Source of the DNA: Vibrio galatheae
GTDB lineage: Bacteria; Pseudomonadota; Gammaproteobacteria; Enterobacterales; Vibrionaceae
NCBI RefSeq assembly: GCF_000967545.1
Contig: NZ_JXXV01000024.1
Coordinates: forward strand, 1-64,000
Length of the DNA stretch: 64,000 nucleotides
Direction of reading: 5' to 3'
This document shows, piece by piece, positions 16,111-26,429 of this stretch. The notes beneath the pieces were generated by a model. The model made no database searches. It was not told where the DNA came from and worked only from the letters and a program-made list of their open reading frames with translations. Within the stretch, counting starts at the first letter, position 1. Each line of letters opens with the position of its first letter. The translations under genes and the position numbers were made by a program.

Positions 16111-17994
16111 TCAGTACTTGAATTGAGCAACGATCGTCTTCAACTTGCCACTGACTCCGGACACCTGCTCACTACACTTGACTGAGCCAGCAACGACATC
16201 GAATGTACTCGCCGCTAAATGCGCAATTTCGGTTATATTGCGGTCTATCTCTGCCGAAACCATTGATTGCTCTTCAGACGCAGTGGCGATTTGTGTGTTC
16301 ATATCAAACATTTCACTGATTTGTGCGTTGATACCTTCTATCGCAACAACCACATCATGCGTATGTTCATTAGTGGTTCTGGCTTGCTCTGCGCTGGACG
16401 ACATCTTACTTGCGGTTTGAGAAATACCTTGCGTAAGCGCCTGAATGGTTGATTCGATCTGATGTGTTGAATCGTTAGTCTTAACAGAAAGTTGACGCAC
16501 TTCATCTGCAACGACGGCAAAACCTCGGCCACTTTCTCCGGCACGTGCGGCCTCAATCGCTGCGTTAAGTGCCAATAGATTGGTTTGCTCAGCAATACTC
16601 TGGATAGTGGAAACAACCTGATTAATCTCACGGCTTTGATCTTCTAGAGAGACGATATGAGACTGAGACTCCTCAATACTGGCCGCTAAAGCTTCGATAC
16701 GCTCACCAGTTGCATGTGTTTTATCGAGTGCGTTTTGCGCTTCGGTTTTTACTCGTTGAGCGTTTTGTGCCGCAGACTCAATATTGGCCGTAATCTCATT
16801 CGACGTCATAACAAGTTCATTAACGGCGGTCGCAACAGATTCAGATTCCCGTTTCTGCTGCTCCGCATTACGCATACTTTTACTCGCTGCTTGTTCTGAG
16901 CTACTGGAACTTTCACTGAGAACTTCCATCACCGACGCAACGTCGCGAATATGGTGGTTTAACTGACTGACAAACACATCAAATGAATTGGCGAGTTGGG
17001 CGAGTTCATCGTTGCCTTGCGCATTCATTCTAACCGTTAAGTCACCACTGCCAGAGGCAATGTCCTTCATCATCGCGTTAATGACTTTGATCCGTTTGAG
17101 TATGCTCTGACCAATCATAAACAGAAACAGAGAAAGCGACACCATCATAATTAAACCTATCACTTGCAGCCGTTGTCTTACTTGTGACGTTGCTAGTGTA
17201 ATCTCTTGATCAATGCTTGAATGTAAAGAAGCGATCTCATCTTCAGTCTGGTGCACGTTATCACGTAGTTGACCTCTTAGCCCTTGATTGGAGCTATAAC
17301 CGAGTGCAGTACGAGCGCTGATCAACTGATCGGCTTTTGCCCGATACTCATAGTAGCTTTTTGCCACTGCCGGATATTGTTCCACAACCGGGTTAAATCC
17401 ATTGACGACTTGCAAATACACATCTTCGCTTTGTGCATTGCTGTTGAGCAAATATCGAAAGTCAGCCTCGAACAACTCAAATAATGCCAATTTCAAATTG
17501 ATATCTTTATGTTCAACGGAGTGTTCCTTTAGCGTTAATCGTGCATTCTCCAGTTGATTGAAATAACTAGTGTCAGCGTCTTTACCTTCAATTAGGGTAA
17601 CCTGCTGTACGAGTTGATGAAATTGAGTTCTGTATTGTTTGAGTGTTTGCGAAATTGTCTGAGTCGATGACACAAAATCAAGATCATTGGCGGCTAATGT
17701 CTCCGTTAAATCATCAAGCCTTGCCGACAACTGAGTAAAAGTCGTGTCGAAACTATCAATATACTTGGGGTCTTTTCGTGCCAAAAAATCTTTCTCATGA
17801 CGTCTTAACATCAAAAGGTCAGCTTCACTGGCCAAATTTTGGCTGGCAGCATGTTCCAGAGACTGCAATTTTTGCAAACTCAGATGTTCTACATACCCAT
17901 AAATAGCGACAAAAAACAAAAGTGTTGCGTTGATAAGAAATAGTTTGGCGCGGATTGATAAAGCAAAACCTTTCGTGCCTGGAGTATCTTCCAT
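16111..17994 (-). CDS. methyl-accepting chemotaxis protein
   Basis: This 627-residue chemoreceptor has a first membrane helix at about residues 17-36, a helical periplasmic sensor domain (about 37-268), a second membrane helix ([19 protein letters not shown], about 270-290), a HAMP linker and a long signalling coiled coil. The hairpin tip is the highly conserved [20 protein letters not shown] stretch followed by [15 protein letters not shown], which contacts CheA and CheW. The sensor is all-helical like HBM or 4-helix-bundle types; no ligand can be named. GGGAG precedes the ATG. It is a single-gene unit. Confidence 0.95.
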   Translation of the reverse strand: MEDTPGTKGFALSIRAKLFLINATLLFFVAIYGYVEHLSLQKLQSLEHAASQNLASEADLLMLRRHEKDFLARKDPKYIDSFDTTFTQLSARLDDLTETLAANDLDFVSSTQTISQTLKQYRTQFHQLVQQVTLIEGKDADTSYFNQLENARLTLKEHSVEHKDINLKLALFELFEADFRYLLNSNAQSEDVYLQVVNGFNPVVEQYPAVAKSYYEYRAKADQLISARTALGYSSNQGLRGQLRDNVHQTEDEIASLHSSIDQEITLATSQVRQRLQVIGLIMMVSLSLFLFMIGQSILKRIKVINAMMKDIASGSGDLTVRMNAQGNDELAQLANSFDVFVSQLNHHIRDVASVMEVLSESSSSSEQAASKSMRNAEQQKRESESVATAVNELVMTSNEITANIESAAQNAQRVKTEAQNALDKTHATGERIEALAASIEESQSHIVSLEDQSREINQVVSTIQSIAEQTNLLALNAAIEAARAGESGRGFAVVADEVRQLSVKTNDSTHQIESTIQALTQGISQTASKMSSSAEQARTTNEHTHDVVVAIEGINAQISEMFDMNTQIATASEEQSMVSAEIDRNITEIAHLAASTFDVVAGSVKCSEQVSGVSGKLKTIVAQFKY

Positions 17995-18171
17995 GAACAG
18001 CTCCCTGAATGCCTAGTGACGTTATTAGTATATTTATATTACAAATTAATAAACTTTTTGTTACATATAAACTAATAGCACTTGATCTGCTCAAAGCAAG
18101 CCGGCAACTACAAAAAACGCACCTTAAAGATGCGTTAACAGAATAAATAAAGGATCAAAAAATGTTAGCGG

Positions 18172-18990
18172 CTATCCCTTAACATCAAACTCGATTTTGT
18201 TCGCGCCAGTAAATACTTGAAAGCGTAGTCCTTTAGCACGAGCGATTGTAGTGATACCAAAAGTCTCTGCCAGCTCGAGCCCCATTTGTGTTACGCCAGA
18301 GCGTGACAGTAGGACAGGTATTCCCATCTGAGCGACCTTAATCACCATTTCAGAGGTAAGACGCCCGGTGGTGTAAAAGATCTTATCCTCTCCAGACTCT
18401 TGATTTAGCCACATTTCACCAGCAAGGGTATCGACTGCATTGTGACGGCCAACATCCTCGACAAACGACAAGACTTGGTTACCTTTACACACAGCACACC
18501 CATGCACTGCACCCGCTTTTTTGTAGGTGTCGTTGTAATGCGTCAAGGCTTCAAGAGACGAATAAATATCAGACTGCTTAAGAGCGATTTGTGGAACTCG
18601 ATAGCCTTCTAGCTGCTTCATGACATTTCCATACATGGTGCCTTGTCCGCACCCAGAAGTGACCGTTTTTTTCTTAAGGGCACTATCAACTTGTTGGATG
18701 TCTTCACGGGTAATTACGGCAGCGGTATGCGTTTCCCAATCAATGATCACCGATTCAAGCGCATCAAGATCGTTTAGGAAACTTTGATTTTTCAAATAGC
18801 CCAACACTAACGACTCTGGCCTTGAGCCCAGTGTCATAAGCGTAACAACCTCTTTCCAATTGAGCATTACGGTAAGAGGGCGTTCGCAAGCAATTTGCTT
18901 AATGAGCTTCTCGCCATATTCGTCAAAGACTTCCACCTCAATCGTTTGAAGTGGGTTGTCACTGGTTTTAATAATTTTGGGTTTCACCAC
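18172..18990 (-). CDS. fdhD: formate dehydrogenase accessory sulfurtransferase FdhD
   Basis: FdhD passes sulfur from IscS to the molybdenum cofactor of formate dehydrogenase, which is needed for activity. The 272-residue protein shows the conserved SGCGQGTMYG loop near residue 114 with the sulfur-carrying Cys, AVHGCAVCKGN, and VEDVGRHNAVDTLAG, all family signatures. The start is GTG at 18990 with AGGAAA upstream; the next codon is also GTG. It is divergent from the formate dehydrogenase operon, with 240 bases of shared control region, which fits its role. Confidence 0.95.
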   Translation of the reverse strand: MVKPKIIKTSDNPLQTIEVEVFDEYGEKLIKQIACERPLTVMLNWKEVVTLMTLGSRPESLVLGYLKNQSFLNDLDALESVIIDWETHTAAVITREDIQQVDSALKKKTVTSGCGQGTMYGNVMKQLEGYRVPQIALKQSDIYSSLEALTHYNDTYKKAGAVHGCAVCKGNQVLSFVEDVGRHNAVDTLAGEMWLNQESGEDKIFYTTGRLTSEMVIKVAQMGIPVLLSRSGVTQMGLELAETFGITTIARAKGLRFQVFTGANKIEFDVKG

Positions 18991-19230
18991 TGGCGTTTCC
19001 TATTTGATGACTCGTAACTTTTGCTATCAAGCATAAGCAATTAGCGTTCCGATATACATCCGCTACACTTTTTCTACCGTGCGCAGAGTTGCAATCTTGT
19101 ATGGCGCTGTATCTACAAGCGGTAGGTAAACGTAAACAGGTATATTTATTGCTTACCTTCGAGGTGATACGAGAAAGCTAAGCGATTCTATTTAGCGATA
19201 ATTAAATATCAAATTCAACGCTGGTGAACC

Positions 19231-19695
19231 ATGTTAAAACAACAAACAGTGACTCCTAAGCAACAAAAAACTGAGCAACTTTGGCCTATCGAATGTCAAC
19301 TTGTCGCACACGAAATAACAACAGGGCTATGGAGTACTACACAATGGCAACTGACAGCATTTAACCTAACTCCGCTTCATCAAAACTCATGTGTCGCAAC
19401 ACTGCAACTGCATCGAGATGAGCGTACTGATTATCGCTTTAACCTCAGTTCAAACAAGCCTAAGCTTTTCTTAGTACTTGATAATGTAGAAACCAGCGAA
19501 ACACCCAGCATAGTGACGATTACTGCATCGCAAAGCGTCGCAGGGCAGTATATGGATGGCGACTATCTCGTGTTGTCAAACAGCATGCCTTTACCTGTTC
19601 AGGTATGGATGGAAGCCTTTATAGGACGACATGGCGAATTATTGGAACAAAGACGTAAAAAGCGTAAAGGAGCGGGGAGAGCGAGTGGCAACTAA
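19231..19695 (+). CDS. DUF3305 protein of the formate dehydrogenase locus
   Basis: This 154-residue soluble protein matches what is known of DUF3305 proteins, which sit at the head of fdh clusters in Vibrio and Shewanella: WPIECQLVAHEITTGLWSTT near the start, LHRDERTDYRFNLSSNKPKL in the middle and VWMEAFIGRHGELLEQRRKK at the end. Its role is not known; a part in assembly or maturation is inferred from position. The end overlaps the DUF3306 gene by 11 bases. The start ATG has only a weak ribosome site. Confidence 0.85.
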   Translation: MLKQQTVTPKQQKTEQLWPIECQLVAHEITTGLWSTTQWQLTAFNLTPLHQNSCVATLQLHRDERTDYRFNLSSNKPKLFLVLDNVETSETPSIVTITASQSVAGQYMDGDYLVLSNSMPLPVQVWMEAFIGRHGELLEQRRKKRKGAGRASGN

Positions 19696-20197
19696 ATTCT
19701 TAAACCGTTGGTCGCAGCGAAAGCTTGGAGCCGACGAGCTCGAACATGACCGTCAGCAAGATAAATCAAGTGATCCCAAAGAGTCCACGAATAACGACTT
19801 GGTAGAGCCTGCCGCTGAGCCATCAGATCAGGACAATAGGCCACAAACATCTCAGCCGCCATCTAGCATTGCCGCACTGCTGGCCTCTCAAGCCAAGTCG
19901 GAAGTAAAAAAAGCGGCATTGAGAAAACTATTTTTATCTGGTGAATTCAGTGAGATAGACGGCTTGAACGATTATGATCATGATTATAAATCAGTGAAAA
20001 GCCTCTCAACTGAGGTTGTTGAAAAACTGCGTGATTGGATGAATTCTGAACAAGATAGCGCCAACAAAAATCAGTCGTCTACTCAAGATGTAACCGTTGA
20101 TGCGAGCGAATTGGATCCCTGTACTAGCGTGAGCGAATTAACAAGCTCAGAAAATGAACACAAGTCAGTAAGACAAAATATACCACACAAAAGTTAG
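19685..20197 (+). CDS. DUF3306 protein of the formate dehydrogenase locus
   Basis: This 170-residue protein starts at GTG 19685 (VATKFLNRWSQRKLG), the typical opening of DUF3306 proteins, with GGAGCGGGGAGAGC upstream. An earlier in-frame ATG at 19631 lies within the DUF3305 gene and would add 18 residues not found in the family. The middle is acidic and disordered (residues 25-80). The conserved part is LLASQAKSEVKKAALRKLFL and GLNDYDHDY. Its function is unknown; it is always near formate dehydrogenase genes. Confidence 0.82.
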   Translation: MATKFLNRWSQRKLGADELEHDRQQDKSSDPKESTNNDLVEPAAEPSDQDNRPQTSQPPSSIAALLASQAKSEVKKAALRKLFLSGEFSEIDGLNDYDHDYKSVKSLSTEVVEKLRDWMNSEQDSANKNQSSTQDVTVDASELDPCTSVSELTSSENEHKSVRQNIPHKS

Positions 20198-20224
20198 GTA
20201 CATTTTGACTAAACTATCGACAGA

Positions 20225-20258
20225 CGGAGTAAGACAAAATGTCTCACTCCGTTTTTTT
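20225..20258 (+). terminator. terminator or attenuator after the DUF3306 gene
   Basis: CGGAGTAAGACA, a short loop and TGTCTCACTCCG (one mismatch) are followed by seven T. It separates the DUF3305/3306 pair from the polyferredoxin gene, so the latter probably has its own promoter in 20259-20375. Confidence 0.85.
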
Positions 20259-20375
20259 ATCAATTTATTTGCCATCATTTACATCTAATACATTGATTTT
20301 ATTTAAGTATAAAGTTGGTACAGCAATTGCTCTTACTCGCCTAGGTGAATATTCCGTTCTAACTGGAACTGAGCA

Positions 20376-22037
20376 ATGCTAAAACAACTATTACGACAAT
20401 CAATGTCACCAAACGGTCAGGCGCGTAGCTATGCATTTGAGCATACGGTAGAACTCGCCAATTTGATCCCGCCTACGGTCAGTTATGAGAGTGGTGGCAA
20501 CACGCTAATCATTGGCCCAACCTCCATTATTGAAAGTGCAGCCCATCAATTGGAGCAAATGAACAGTGTGACACTGCTATCAACAGATGGTGAGCAGGGC
20601 AAAATGAGCAATCTCTATTTCGCGAGCTCTGTTCAGGTATCGGGGTTTCTTGGCACCTTCTCCGTGATAACAGAAAACCATGGGATAACGACCAACCTTG
20701 CTGAAGTCGCTATCAACCATGATTGCTTCGATATTGTGCTGGATCTATGTTTGAACAGCTGCATGAGCGAAGAAGTGCCCGTTCCAGGTTACTACCCAGT
20801 AGGCCGTGGCTTTCCTAAGCTTACTGAAGCACTGGAAGAAATCCCAACCTTAATGGGAACGTTCGACAAACCAAAATTTTTTCGACTCGACAATGATTTT
20901 TGTGCCCACAGTTCACGAGGAGTTAAGGGGTGCGAGCGATGTGTTGATGCCTGTCCCGCGGGCGCTCTAACTAGTGAAGGTTCGGATAAAACGGGTCACC
21001 GAATTGAAATTAATCCTTATCTTTGCCAAGGAATTGGCACGTGTGCAAGTGCATGCCCGACCGAAGCAATCCACTACGCACTGCCAACACCGCAAGAGAC
21101 ACAAAAGTTTATCGAGCGCACGTTAGCCAGCTACCATAAGGCGGGAGGAAGTGCGCCAATTATTCTCATTTGTAGTTCACGTCACCAACCCCATAACCTC
21201 ATGGCATTAGAGGCGTTGCCTGATAATGTCATTCCGATTGTTGTCGAAGAACTTCCTTCAGTGGGCGTTGATTCCTGGTTTGCCGCGCTCGTCAATGGCG
21301 CAACCCAAGTGCTGTTTTCTGCAAGTCGCCATATGCCAGAAACTATACTGCGCGTTCTTAACAATGAAGTCAGCATCGCTCAGGCGCTGTTAGCACAACT
21401 AGGAATCAATAAAGAGACAATTGATATTCTCTACCTAGAATCGCTACGCGAAAATTCACCAACACTGTGCGGTGAGCCTTTTGCCCTCTCCATTGGTGAA
21501 CTAGAGGGCAATAAGAGACAGCGCTTATTTAGCGCACTCGACGCGTTGGCATCCGCTCGTACGCCAACGGTAAGCATTGCAGAACTTCCTACTCAAGCCC
21601 CATTTGGAAACATCAGCTGTGCCAGCAAAGATTGTACTTTATGCATGAGCTGCGTTGCCGTCTGTCCTACACGAGCACTTCACACCGACGGTGCCTCTCC
21701 CTCACTCCAATTCGTTGAGCAAGACTGTGTGCAATGTGGTTTGTGTGTCAAAGCATGTCCCGAGAAAGTGCTGACCATGACACCTAGAATGAACTGGAAT
21801 AAAGAACAACGCCAGCACGCCCAAGTCATCCATCAGGAGAAACCCGCTGAGTGCATTCGTTGCCACAAACCTTTTGCACCTCAATCTATGATTGACATGC
21901 TACAAGATAAGTTACGCGGTCACTCTCACTTTGGCGATGAAGCAGCGTTAAACCGCATAGCGATGTGCGAAGACTGTCGCGTGGTTGACATGTTTGAAGC
22001 CATAGCAGACGACCCGACTAAACAACTCAACTATTAA
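20376..22037 (+). CDS. 4Fe-4S polyferredoxin of the formate dehydrogenase locus
   Basis: This 553-residue protein has four [4Fe-4S] motifs: CAHSSRGVKGCERCVDACP and CQGIGTCASACP near residues 180-225, then CASKDCTLCMSCVAVCP and CVQCGLCVKACP near 410-465. A C-terminal CIRCHKP...CEDCR pair may hold another metal. The part between the clusters (about 245-330) resembles a Rossmann-like domain. It probably carries electrons or helps cluster assembly for formate dehydrogenase in the cytoplasm. The TorD-like gene follows after 12 bases. Confidence 0.88.
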   Translation: MLKQLLRQSMSPNGQARSYAFEHTVELANLIPPTVSYESGGNTLIIGPTSIIESAAHQLEQMNSVTLLSTDGEQGKMSNLYFASSVQVSGFLGTFSVITENHGITTNLAEVAINHDCFDIVLDLCLNSCMSEEVPVPGYYPVGRGFPKLTEALEEIPTLMGTFDKPKFFRLDNDFCAHSSRGVKGCERCVDACPAGALTSEGSDKTGHRIEINPYLCQGIGTCASACPTEAIHYALPTPQETQKFIERTLASYHKAGGSAPIILICSSRHQPHNLMALEALPDNVIPIVVEELPSVGVDSWFAALVNGATQVLFSASRHMPETILRVLNNEVSIAQALLAQLGINKETIDILYLESLRENSPTLCGEPFALSIGELEGNKRQRLFSALDALASARTPTVSIAELPTQAPFGNISCASKDCTLCMSCVAVCPTRALHTDGASPSLQFVEQDCVQCGLCVKACPEKVLTMTPRMNWNKEQRQHAQVIHQEKPAECIRCHKPFAPQSMIDMLQDKLRGHSHFGDEAALNRIAMCEDCRVVDMFEAIADDPTKQLNY

Positions 22038-22049
22038 GGTCAGAGTACG

Positions 22050-22682
22050 ATGGAAAATCAACAAACTATCCGTGCAGATATCTATCTGATCCTATCGACA
22101 CTGTTTCGACAAGCACCATCACCGGAGCTGATTGCCTTTCTCTCCGAAATGGACATTGAACCGACGGAGAGTGCGATGCAGCAGGCTTGGGCACAAATCA
22201 AAAGTGCCGCCAGCGCAAGTAACCAGAGTCAGTTAAGTGATGAATACCAAGAACTCTTTATCGGTATTGGTCGCGGAGAAGTGGTGCAATTTGCGTCTTG
22301 GCATATCACGGGGTCGCTGATGGAAAAACCGTTGGCCGCCATTCGCCATGATCTCACCTTACTTGGCTTAGAACGTGAGACGCATGTCAAAGAGCCAGAA
22401 GATCACATTTCTGCACTATGTGAAGTGATGTCTGCGTTAACAGATGACGACGAACCACTCCAACAAATCTTTTTTAACAAACATCTTGCCCCTTGGTTTC
22501 CTTTATTAATGAAACAAATACAGCAAGCAAAAAATGCGAAGTTTTATTCAGCAGTTGCATCGTTAACAGAAGCATTTCTAACACTAGAGCAGGTTCGCTT
22601 TAGTGCCAATCTACAAAGCAGCAAAAACAGACTAAAAATTGATGTGAAAAACGTCACTGAGTATGAGCAACCTCAGTCTTAA
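22050..22682 (+). CDS. TorD/DmsD-family redox enzyme chaperone
   Basis: This 210-residue all-helical protein resembles TorD-type chaperones, which bind the twin-arginine signal of molybdoenzymes and hold them until the cofactor is in place. Visible landmarks are LSDEYQELFIGIGRGEVVQF and SWHITGSLMEKPLAAIRHDL (the usual Y-x-x-LF-GxG pattern), and PEDHISALCEVMSAL. The position between the ferredoxin and the Tat-signal catalytic subunit says its client is FdhA. AAGG lies ahead of the ATG. Confidence 0.87.
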   Translation: MENQQTIRADIYLILSTLFRQAPSPELIAFLSEMDIEPTESAMQQAWAQIKSAASASNQSQLSDEYQELFIGIGRGEVVQFASWHITGSLMEKPLAAIRHDLTLLGLERETHVKEPEDHISALCEVMSALTDDDEPLQQIFFNKHLAPWFPLLMKQIQQAKNAKFYSAVASLTEAFLTLEQVRFSANLQSSKNRLKIDVKNVTEYEQPQS

Positions 22683-22731
22683 TACCTCTCCTCTACAGAG
22701 CGATACCGACTCAAAAGGTAAGGAAGCGATA

Positions 22732-22929
22732 ATGAAAGATAATAAAGAACTCAACCACAGCCGTAGGGATCTTCTTAAAGGCTTAACGACCGCTGCTGTA
22801 GCAGGCGCTGCCGTAGCCGGAACAACGACAGCCGCAAATGCGACAGAACCGGAAGAGGTCAAGCAGCAAAGCAAAAAGACCGGCTATCACGAAACGCAGC
22901 ATATTCGTGATTACTACCAAACGCTATAG
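22732..22929 (+). CDS. small twin-arginine target protein of the fdh locus
   Basis: This 65-residue protein is mostly a Tat signal: SRRDLLKGLTTAAVAGAAVA, then a short polar tail (TGYHETQHIRDYYQTL). Such small Tat-region proteins precede the catalytic subunit in many fdh operons; they may assist export or become a minor subunit. The start is the ATG at 22732 after AAGGAAGCGATA; in-frame sequence upstream overlaps the chaperone gene. FdhA starts 10 bases after the stop. Confidence 0.85.
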   Translation: MKDNKELNHSRRDLLKGLTTAAVAGAAVAGTTTAANATEPEEVKQQSKKTGYHETQHIRDYYQTL

Positions 22930-22939
22930 GAGCTGAACG

Positions 22940-25795
22940 ATGAAATTACTCAAACGCTCTGATAACGTGAGCAAAGAACAAAACCAACTCGGTGTATCAC
23001 GCCGTACATTCATGAAAAACAGCTCTTTAGCCGCTGGAGGCGCTGTCGTAGGAGCGAGCCTTTTTGCGCCGGGGATGATCAAAAAGGCTCAAGCTAAAAA
23101 CGTTGATCCCAATGCAAAAACTGAGATCAAACGTACCATCTGTTCTCACTGCTCCGTCGGCTGTGGTATCTATGCTGAAGTTCAAAATGGTGTCTGGACA
23201 GGCCAAGAGCCTGCGTTTGATCACCCATTCAATGCTGGTGGTCATTGTGCAAAGGGCGCTGCGCTGCGCGAACATGGTCATGGTGAGCGTCGACTGAAAT
23301 ACCCGATGAAGCTTGAAGGCGGTAAGTGGAAGAAGCTTTCTTGGGACCAAGCCATTGAAGAAATTGGTAACAAGGTACTCGATATTCGCAAAGAGTCTGG
23401 TCCTGATTCAGTTTATTGGCTTGGCAGCGCTAAACACAACAATGAACAGGCTTACATGTTCCGTAAGATGGCCTCTCTGTGGGGAACCAATAACGTCGAT
23501 CATCAGGCGCGCATCTGTCACTCAACAACAGTCGCAGGTGTAGCAAATACTTGGGGCTACGGCGCAATGACCAACTCGTTCAATGACATGCACAACTGCA
23601 AGTCAATGTTATTTATTGGCTCAAACCCGGCCGAAGCGCATCCTGTTGCCATGCAGCATATCCTTATCGCAAAAGAGAAGAACAACTGTAAGATTGTTGT
23701 AGCCGATCCGCGCCGTACACGTACAGCCGCAAAATCGGATCACTATGTGTCACTGCGCCCTGGTTCTGATGTCGCTTTCATCTGGGGGATTTTATGGCAT
23801 GTCTTTGCCAACCAGTGGGAAGACAAAGAGTTCATTCGCCAACGTGTGTTTGGTATGGATGAGATCAGAGAAGAAGTGGCGAAATGGGATCCCTCAGAAG
23901 TAGAACGCGTTACAGGTATTGCTGAAGCGGATGTGTACAAAACCGCCAAGCTGTTATCAGAAAACCGCCCAGGGTGTGTCGTCTGGTGTATGGGCGGTAC
24001 GCAACACACAACCGGTAACAACAACACTCGTGCCTACTGTGTATTGGAACTTGCGCTTGGCAATATGGGTAAATCCGGTGGCGGGGCGAATATTTTCCGT
24101 GGCCATGACAACGTACAGGGCGCAACAGACCTAGGCGTATTGTCACACACGTTGCCCGGCTACTACGGCCTTGCTGATGGTTCATGGAAACATTGGGCTA
24201 AAGTGTGGGATCTCGACTTCGAATGGATCCAAAACCGCTTTGATCAAAACGAATACCGTGGTCAAAAACCGATGAACAACATGGGAATTCCGGTTTCTCG
24301 TTGGATTGATGGCGTGCTTGAAAACAAAGATAACATCGAGCAAAACGATAATATTCGTGCCATGTTCTATTGGGGCCATGCCGTCAACTCTCAAACACGT
24401 GGTGTTGAGATGAAAAAGGCGATGCAAAAGCTGGATATGATGGTGATTGTTGACCCGTACCCAACCGTAGCCGCGGTAATGAATGATCGCACCGACGGAG
24501 TTTATCTACTCCCTGCAACGACTCAATTCGAAACCTATGGCAGTGTTACCGCTTCTAATCGTTCAATTCAGTGGCGTGACAAAGTTGTTGAGCCACTGTT
24601 TGAGTCAAAACCTGATCATGAAATTATGTATCTGCTGAGCAAAAAATTGGGATTTGCGGAGCAATTATTCAAGCATATCAAAGTGGAAAACAACCAGCCG
24701 CTGATTGAAGATATCACCCGTGAATTTAACCGCGGTATGTGGACGATCGGCTATACAGGCCAAAGCCCTGAACGTTTGAAAACACACCAGAAAAACTGGC
24801 ACACTTTCCACAAAACAACACTCGAAGCGGAAGGCGGTATCGCTCACGGAGAAACATATGGTCTTCCTTGGCCTTGCTGGGGAACACCAGAGATGAAACA
24901 TCCGGGAACACACATTCTGTACGATACCTCCAAACCCGTCGCACGTGGCGGCGGTAACTTTCGTACCCGCTTTGGTGTGGAATTCGAAGGCAAAAACTTG
25001 TTGGCTGAAGACAGTTACTCAAAAGACTGCGAAATTCAAGACGGTTACCCAGAATTTAGTGACAAACTGCTGAAATCCCTAGGTTGGTGGGATGATCTCA
25101 CTGAAGCAGAAAAAGCCGCGGCTGAAGGTAAAAACTGGAAAACCGATCTTTCCGGCGGTATCCAGCGTGTCGCGATAAAACACGGGTGTATTCCATTTGG
25201 GAACGCAAAAGCACGTGCCGTGGTTTGGACCTTCCCAGATCGTGTGCCACTACATCGTGAACCTCTATATACTCCAAGGCGTGATCTGGCTGCAGATTAC
25301 CCAACGTGGGATGACAGTGAATCAATTTATCGCCTGCCGACCCTTTATAAATCCATTCAAGATAAGGACGTCTCGGGTGAATATCCAATCATATTGACCT
25401 CGGGTCGTTTAGTCGAGTACGAAGGCGGGGGCGACGAAACACGTTCCAATCCTTGGCTGGCAGAACTTCAGCAAGAGATCTTTGTTGAGGTCAATCCAAA
25501 AGACGCCAACGATCTTGGCTTCCAAGATGGCGATATGGTCTGGGTTGAAGGTGCCGAGAAAGGTCGAATTCATGTTAAAGCCATGGTTACACGTCGTGTT
25601 AAGCCGGGCATGGCATTTATTCCATTCCATTTCGGCGGCAAGTTCCAAGGTGAAGACTTACGCTCGAAATACCCAGAAGGCTCTGATCCATACGTGATCG
25701 GTGAATCAGCCAATATTGCCACGACTTACGGTTATGACCCTGTTACACAAATGCAGGAAACCAAAGTCACCCTATGTAACATTCGCAAAGCTTAA
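22940..25795 (+). CDS. fdhA: formate dehydrogenase catalytic subunit, Cys type
   Basis: This 951-residue periplasmic molybdopterin oxidoreductase oxidises formate to CO2. The Tat signal has the twin arginine at residues 21-22 (SRRTFMKNSS). One [4Fe-4S] cluster is bound by C68, C71, C75 and C103. The active-site stretch ARICHSTTVAG places Cys (C192, codon TGT) where many formate dehydrogenases have selenocysteine, with the catalytic His next to it. The C-terminal domain from about residue 810 closes the cofactor tunnel. AGGAGCTGAACG precedes the ATG. Electrons pass to the Fe-S subunit and the cytochrome b downstream. Confidence 0.95.
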   Translation: MKLLKRSDNVSKEQNQLGVSRRTFMKNSSLAAGGAVVGASLFAPGMIKKAQAKNVDPNAKTEIKRTICSHCSVGCGIYAEVQNGVWTGQEPAFDHPFNAGGHCAKGAALREHGHGERRLKYPMKLEGGKWKKLSWDQAIEEIGNKVLDIRKESGPDSVYWLGSAKHNNEQAYMFRKMASLWGTNNVDHQARICHSTTVAGVANTWGYGAMTNSFNDMHNCKSMLFIGSNPAEAHPVAMQHILIAKEKNNCKIVVADPRRTRTAAKSDHYVSLRPGSDVAFIWGILWHVFANQWEDKEFIRQRVFGMDEIREEVAKWDPSEVERVTGIAEADVYKTAKLLSENRPGCVVWCMGGTQHTTGNNNTRAYCVLELALGNMGKSGGGANIFRGHDNVQGATDLGVLSHTLPGYYGLADGSWKHWAKVWDLDFEWIQNRFDQNEYRGQKPMNNMGIPVSRWIDGVLENKDNIEQNDNIRAMFYWGHAVNSQTRGVEMKKAMQKLDMMVIVDPYPTVAAVMNDRTDGVYLLPATTQFETYGSVTASNRSIQWRDKVVEPLFESKPDHEIMYLLSKKLGFAEQLFKHIKVENNQPLIEDITREFNRGMWTIGYTGQSPERLKTHQKNWHTFHKTTLEAEGGIAHGETYGLPWPCWGTPEMKHPGTHILYDTSKPVARGGGNFRTRFGVEFEGKNLLAEDSYSKDCEIQDGYPEFSDKLLKSLGWWDDLTEAEKAAAEGKNWKTDLSGGIQRVAIKHGCIPFGNAKARAVVWTFPDRVPLHREPLYTPRRDLAADYPTWDDSESIYRLPTLYKSIQDKDVSGEYPIILTSGRLVEYEGGGDETRSNPWLAELQQEIFVEVNPKDANDLGFQDGDMVWVEGAEKGRIHVKAMVTRRVKPGMAFIPFHFGGKFQGEDLRSKYPEGSDPYVIGESANIATTYGYDPVTQMQETKVTLCNIRKA

Positions 25796-25806
25796 GGAGT
25801 CGACAA

Positions 25807-26415
25807 ATGGCTAGAATGAAATTCCTTTGTGACAATAAGCGTTGCATCGAGTGTAACGGCTGTGTCACAGCATGTAAGAATGAAAATGATGATGCGCTAG
25901 AGTGGGGCATCCAGCGTCGAAGGGTTGTCACTCTTAACGATGGCGAGCCTGGTGAAAACTCCATTTCTGTCGCCTGTATGCACTGTACTGATGCGCCTTG
26001 TATGGCAGTTTGTCCAGCAGACTGCTTCGAGCATACAGAAGACGGCATCGTACTACACAACAAAGATCTGTGTATCGGTTGTGGTTACTGCCTGTTTGCT
26101 TGCCCGTTTGGTGCTCCTCAGTTTCCTAAACAAGAAGCCTTTGGTGAGCGCGGCAAAATGGACAAATGTACCTTTTGCGCTGGCGGCCCGGAAACGGAAG
26201 CAGGATCGGTGGAAGAGCGCCAGAAATATGGGGCTAACCGTATCGCCGAAGGCAAACTACCAATGTGTGCATCATTGTGTTCAACAAAAGCATTACTCGC
26301 TGGCGACGCAGAAAAAGTGTCAGACATCTTCCGTCAACGCGTAGTAGAGCGGGGCGCTAAAGGCGCTGGTTGGACTGATGGCAACGATCTGTCGTATGAC
26401 GCGACTAAAAGCTAA
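25807..26415 (+). CDS. fdh3B: formate dehydrogenase iron-sulfur subunit
   Basis: This 202-residue electron-transfer subunit has four ferredoxin-type Cys groups: CDNKRCIECNGCVTACK, CMHCTDAPCMAVCPADC, CIGCGYCLFACPFG and CTFCAGG with a later CASLCSTKAL. These bind four [4Fe-4S] clusters forming a wire from the molybdenum site to the membrane cytochrome. It has no signal, so it is exported with FdhA by the Tat pathway. AAGGAGTCGACAA gives a strong ribosome site 11 bases after fdhA. Confidence 0.94.
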   Translation: MARMKFLCDNKRCIECNGCVTACKNENDDALEWGIQRRRVVTLNDGEPGENSISVACMHCTDAPCMAVCPADCFEHTEDGIVLHNKDLCIGCGYCLFACPFGAPQFPKQEAFGERGKMDKCTFCAGGPETEAGSVEERQKYGANRIAEGKLPMCASLCSTKALLAGDAEKVSDIFRQRVVERGAKGAGWTDGNDLSYDATKS

Positions 26416-26429
26416 GTTTGGAGAAAGTC

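Noticed and set aside
23510..23520. Selenocysteine codon in the formate dehydrogenase
   Set aside because: The active-site codon is TGT (Cys); no in-frame TGA interrupts the gene.
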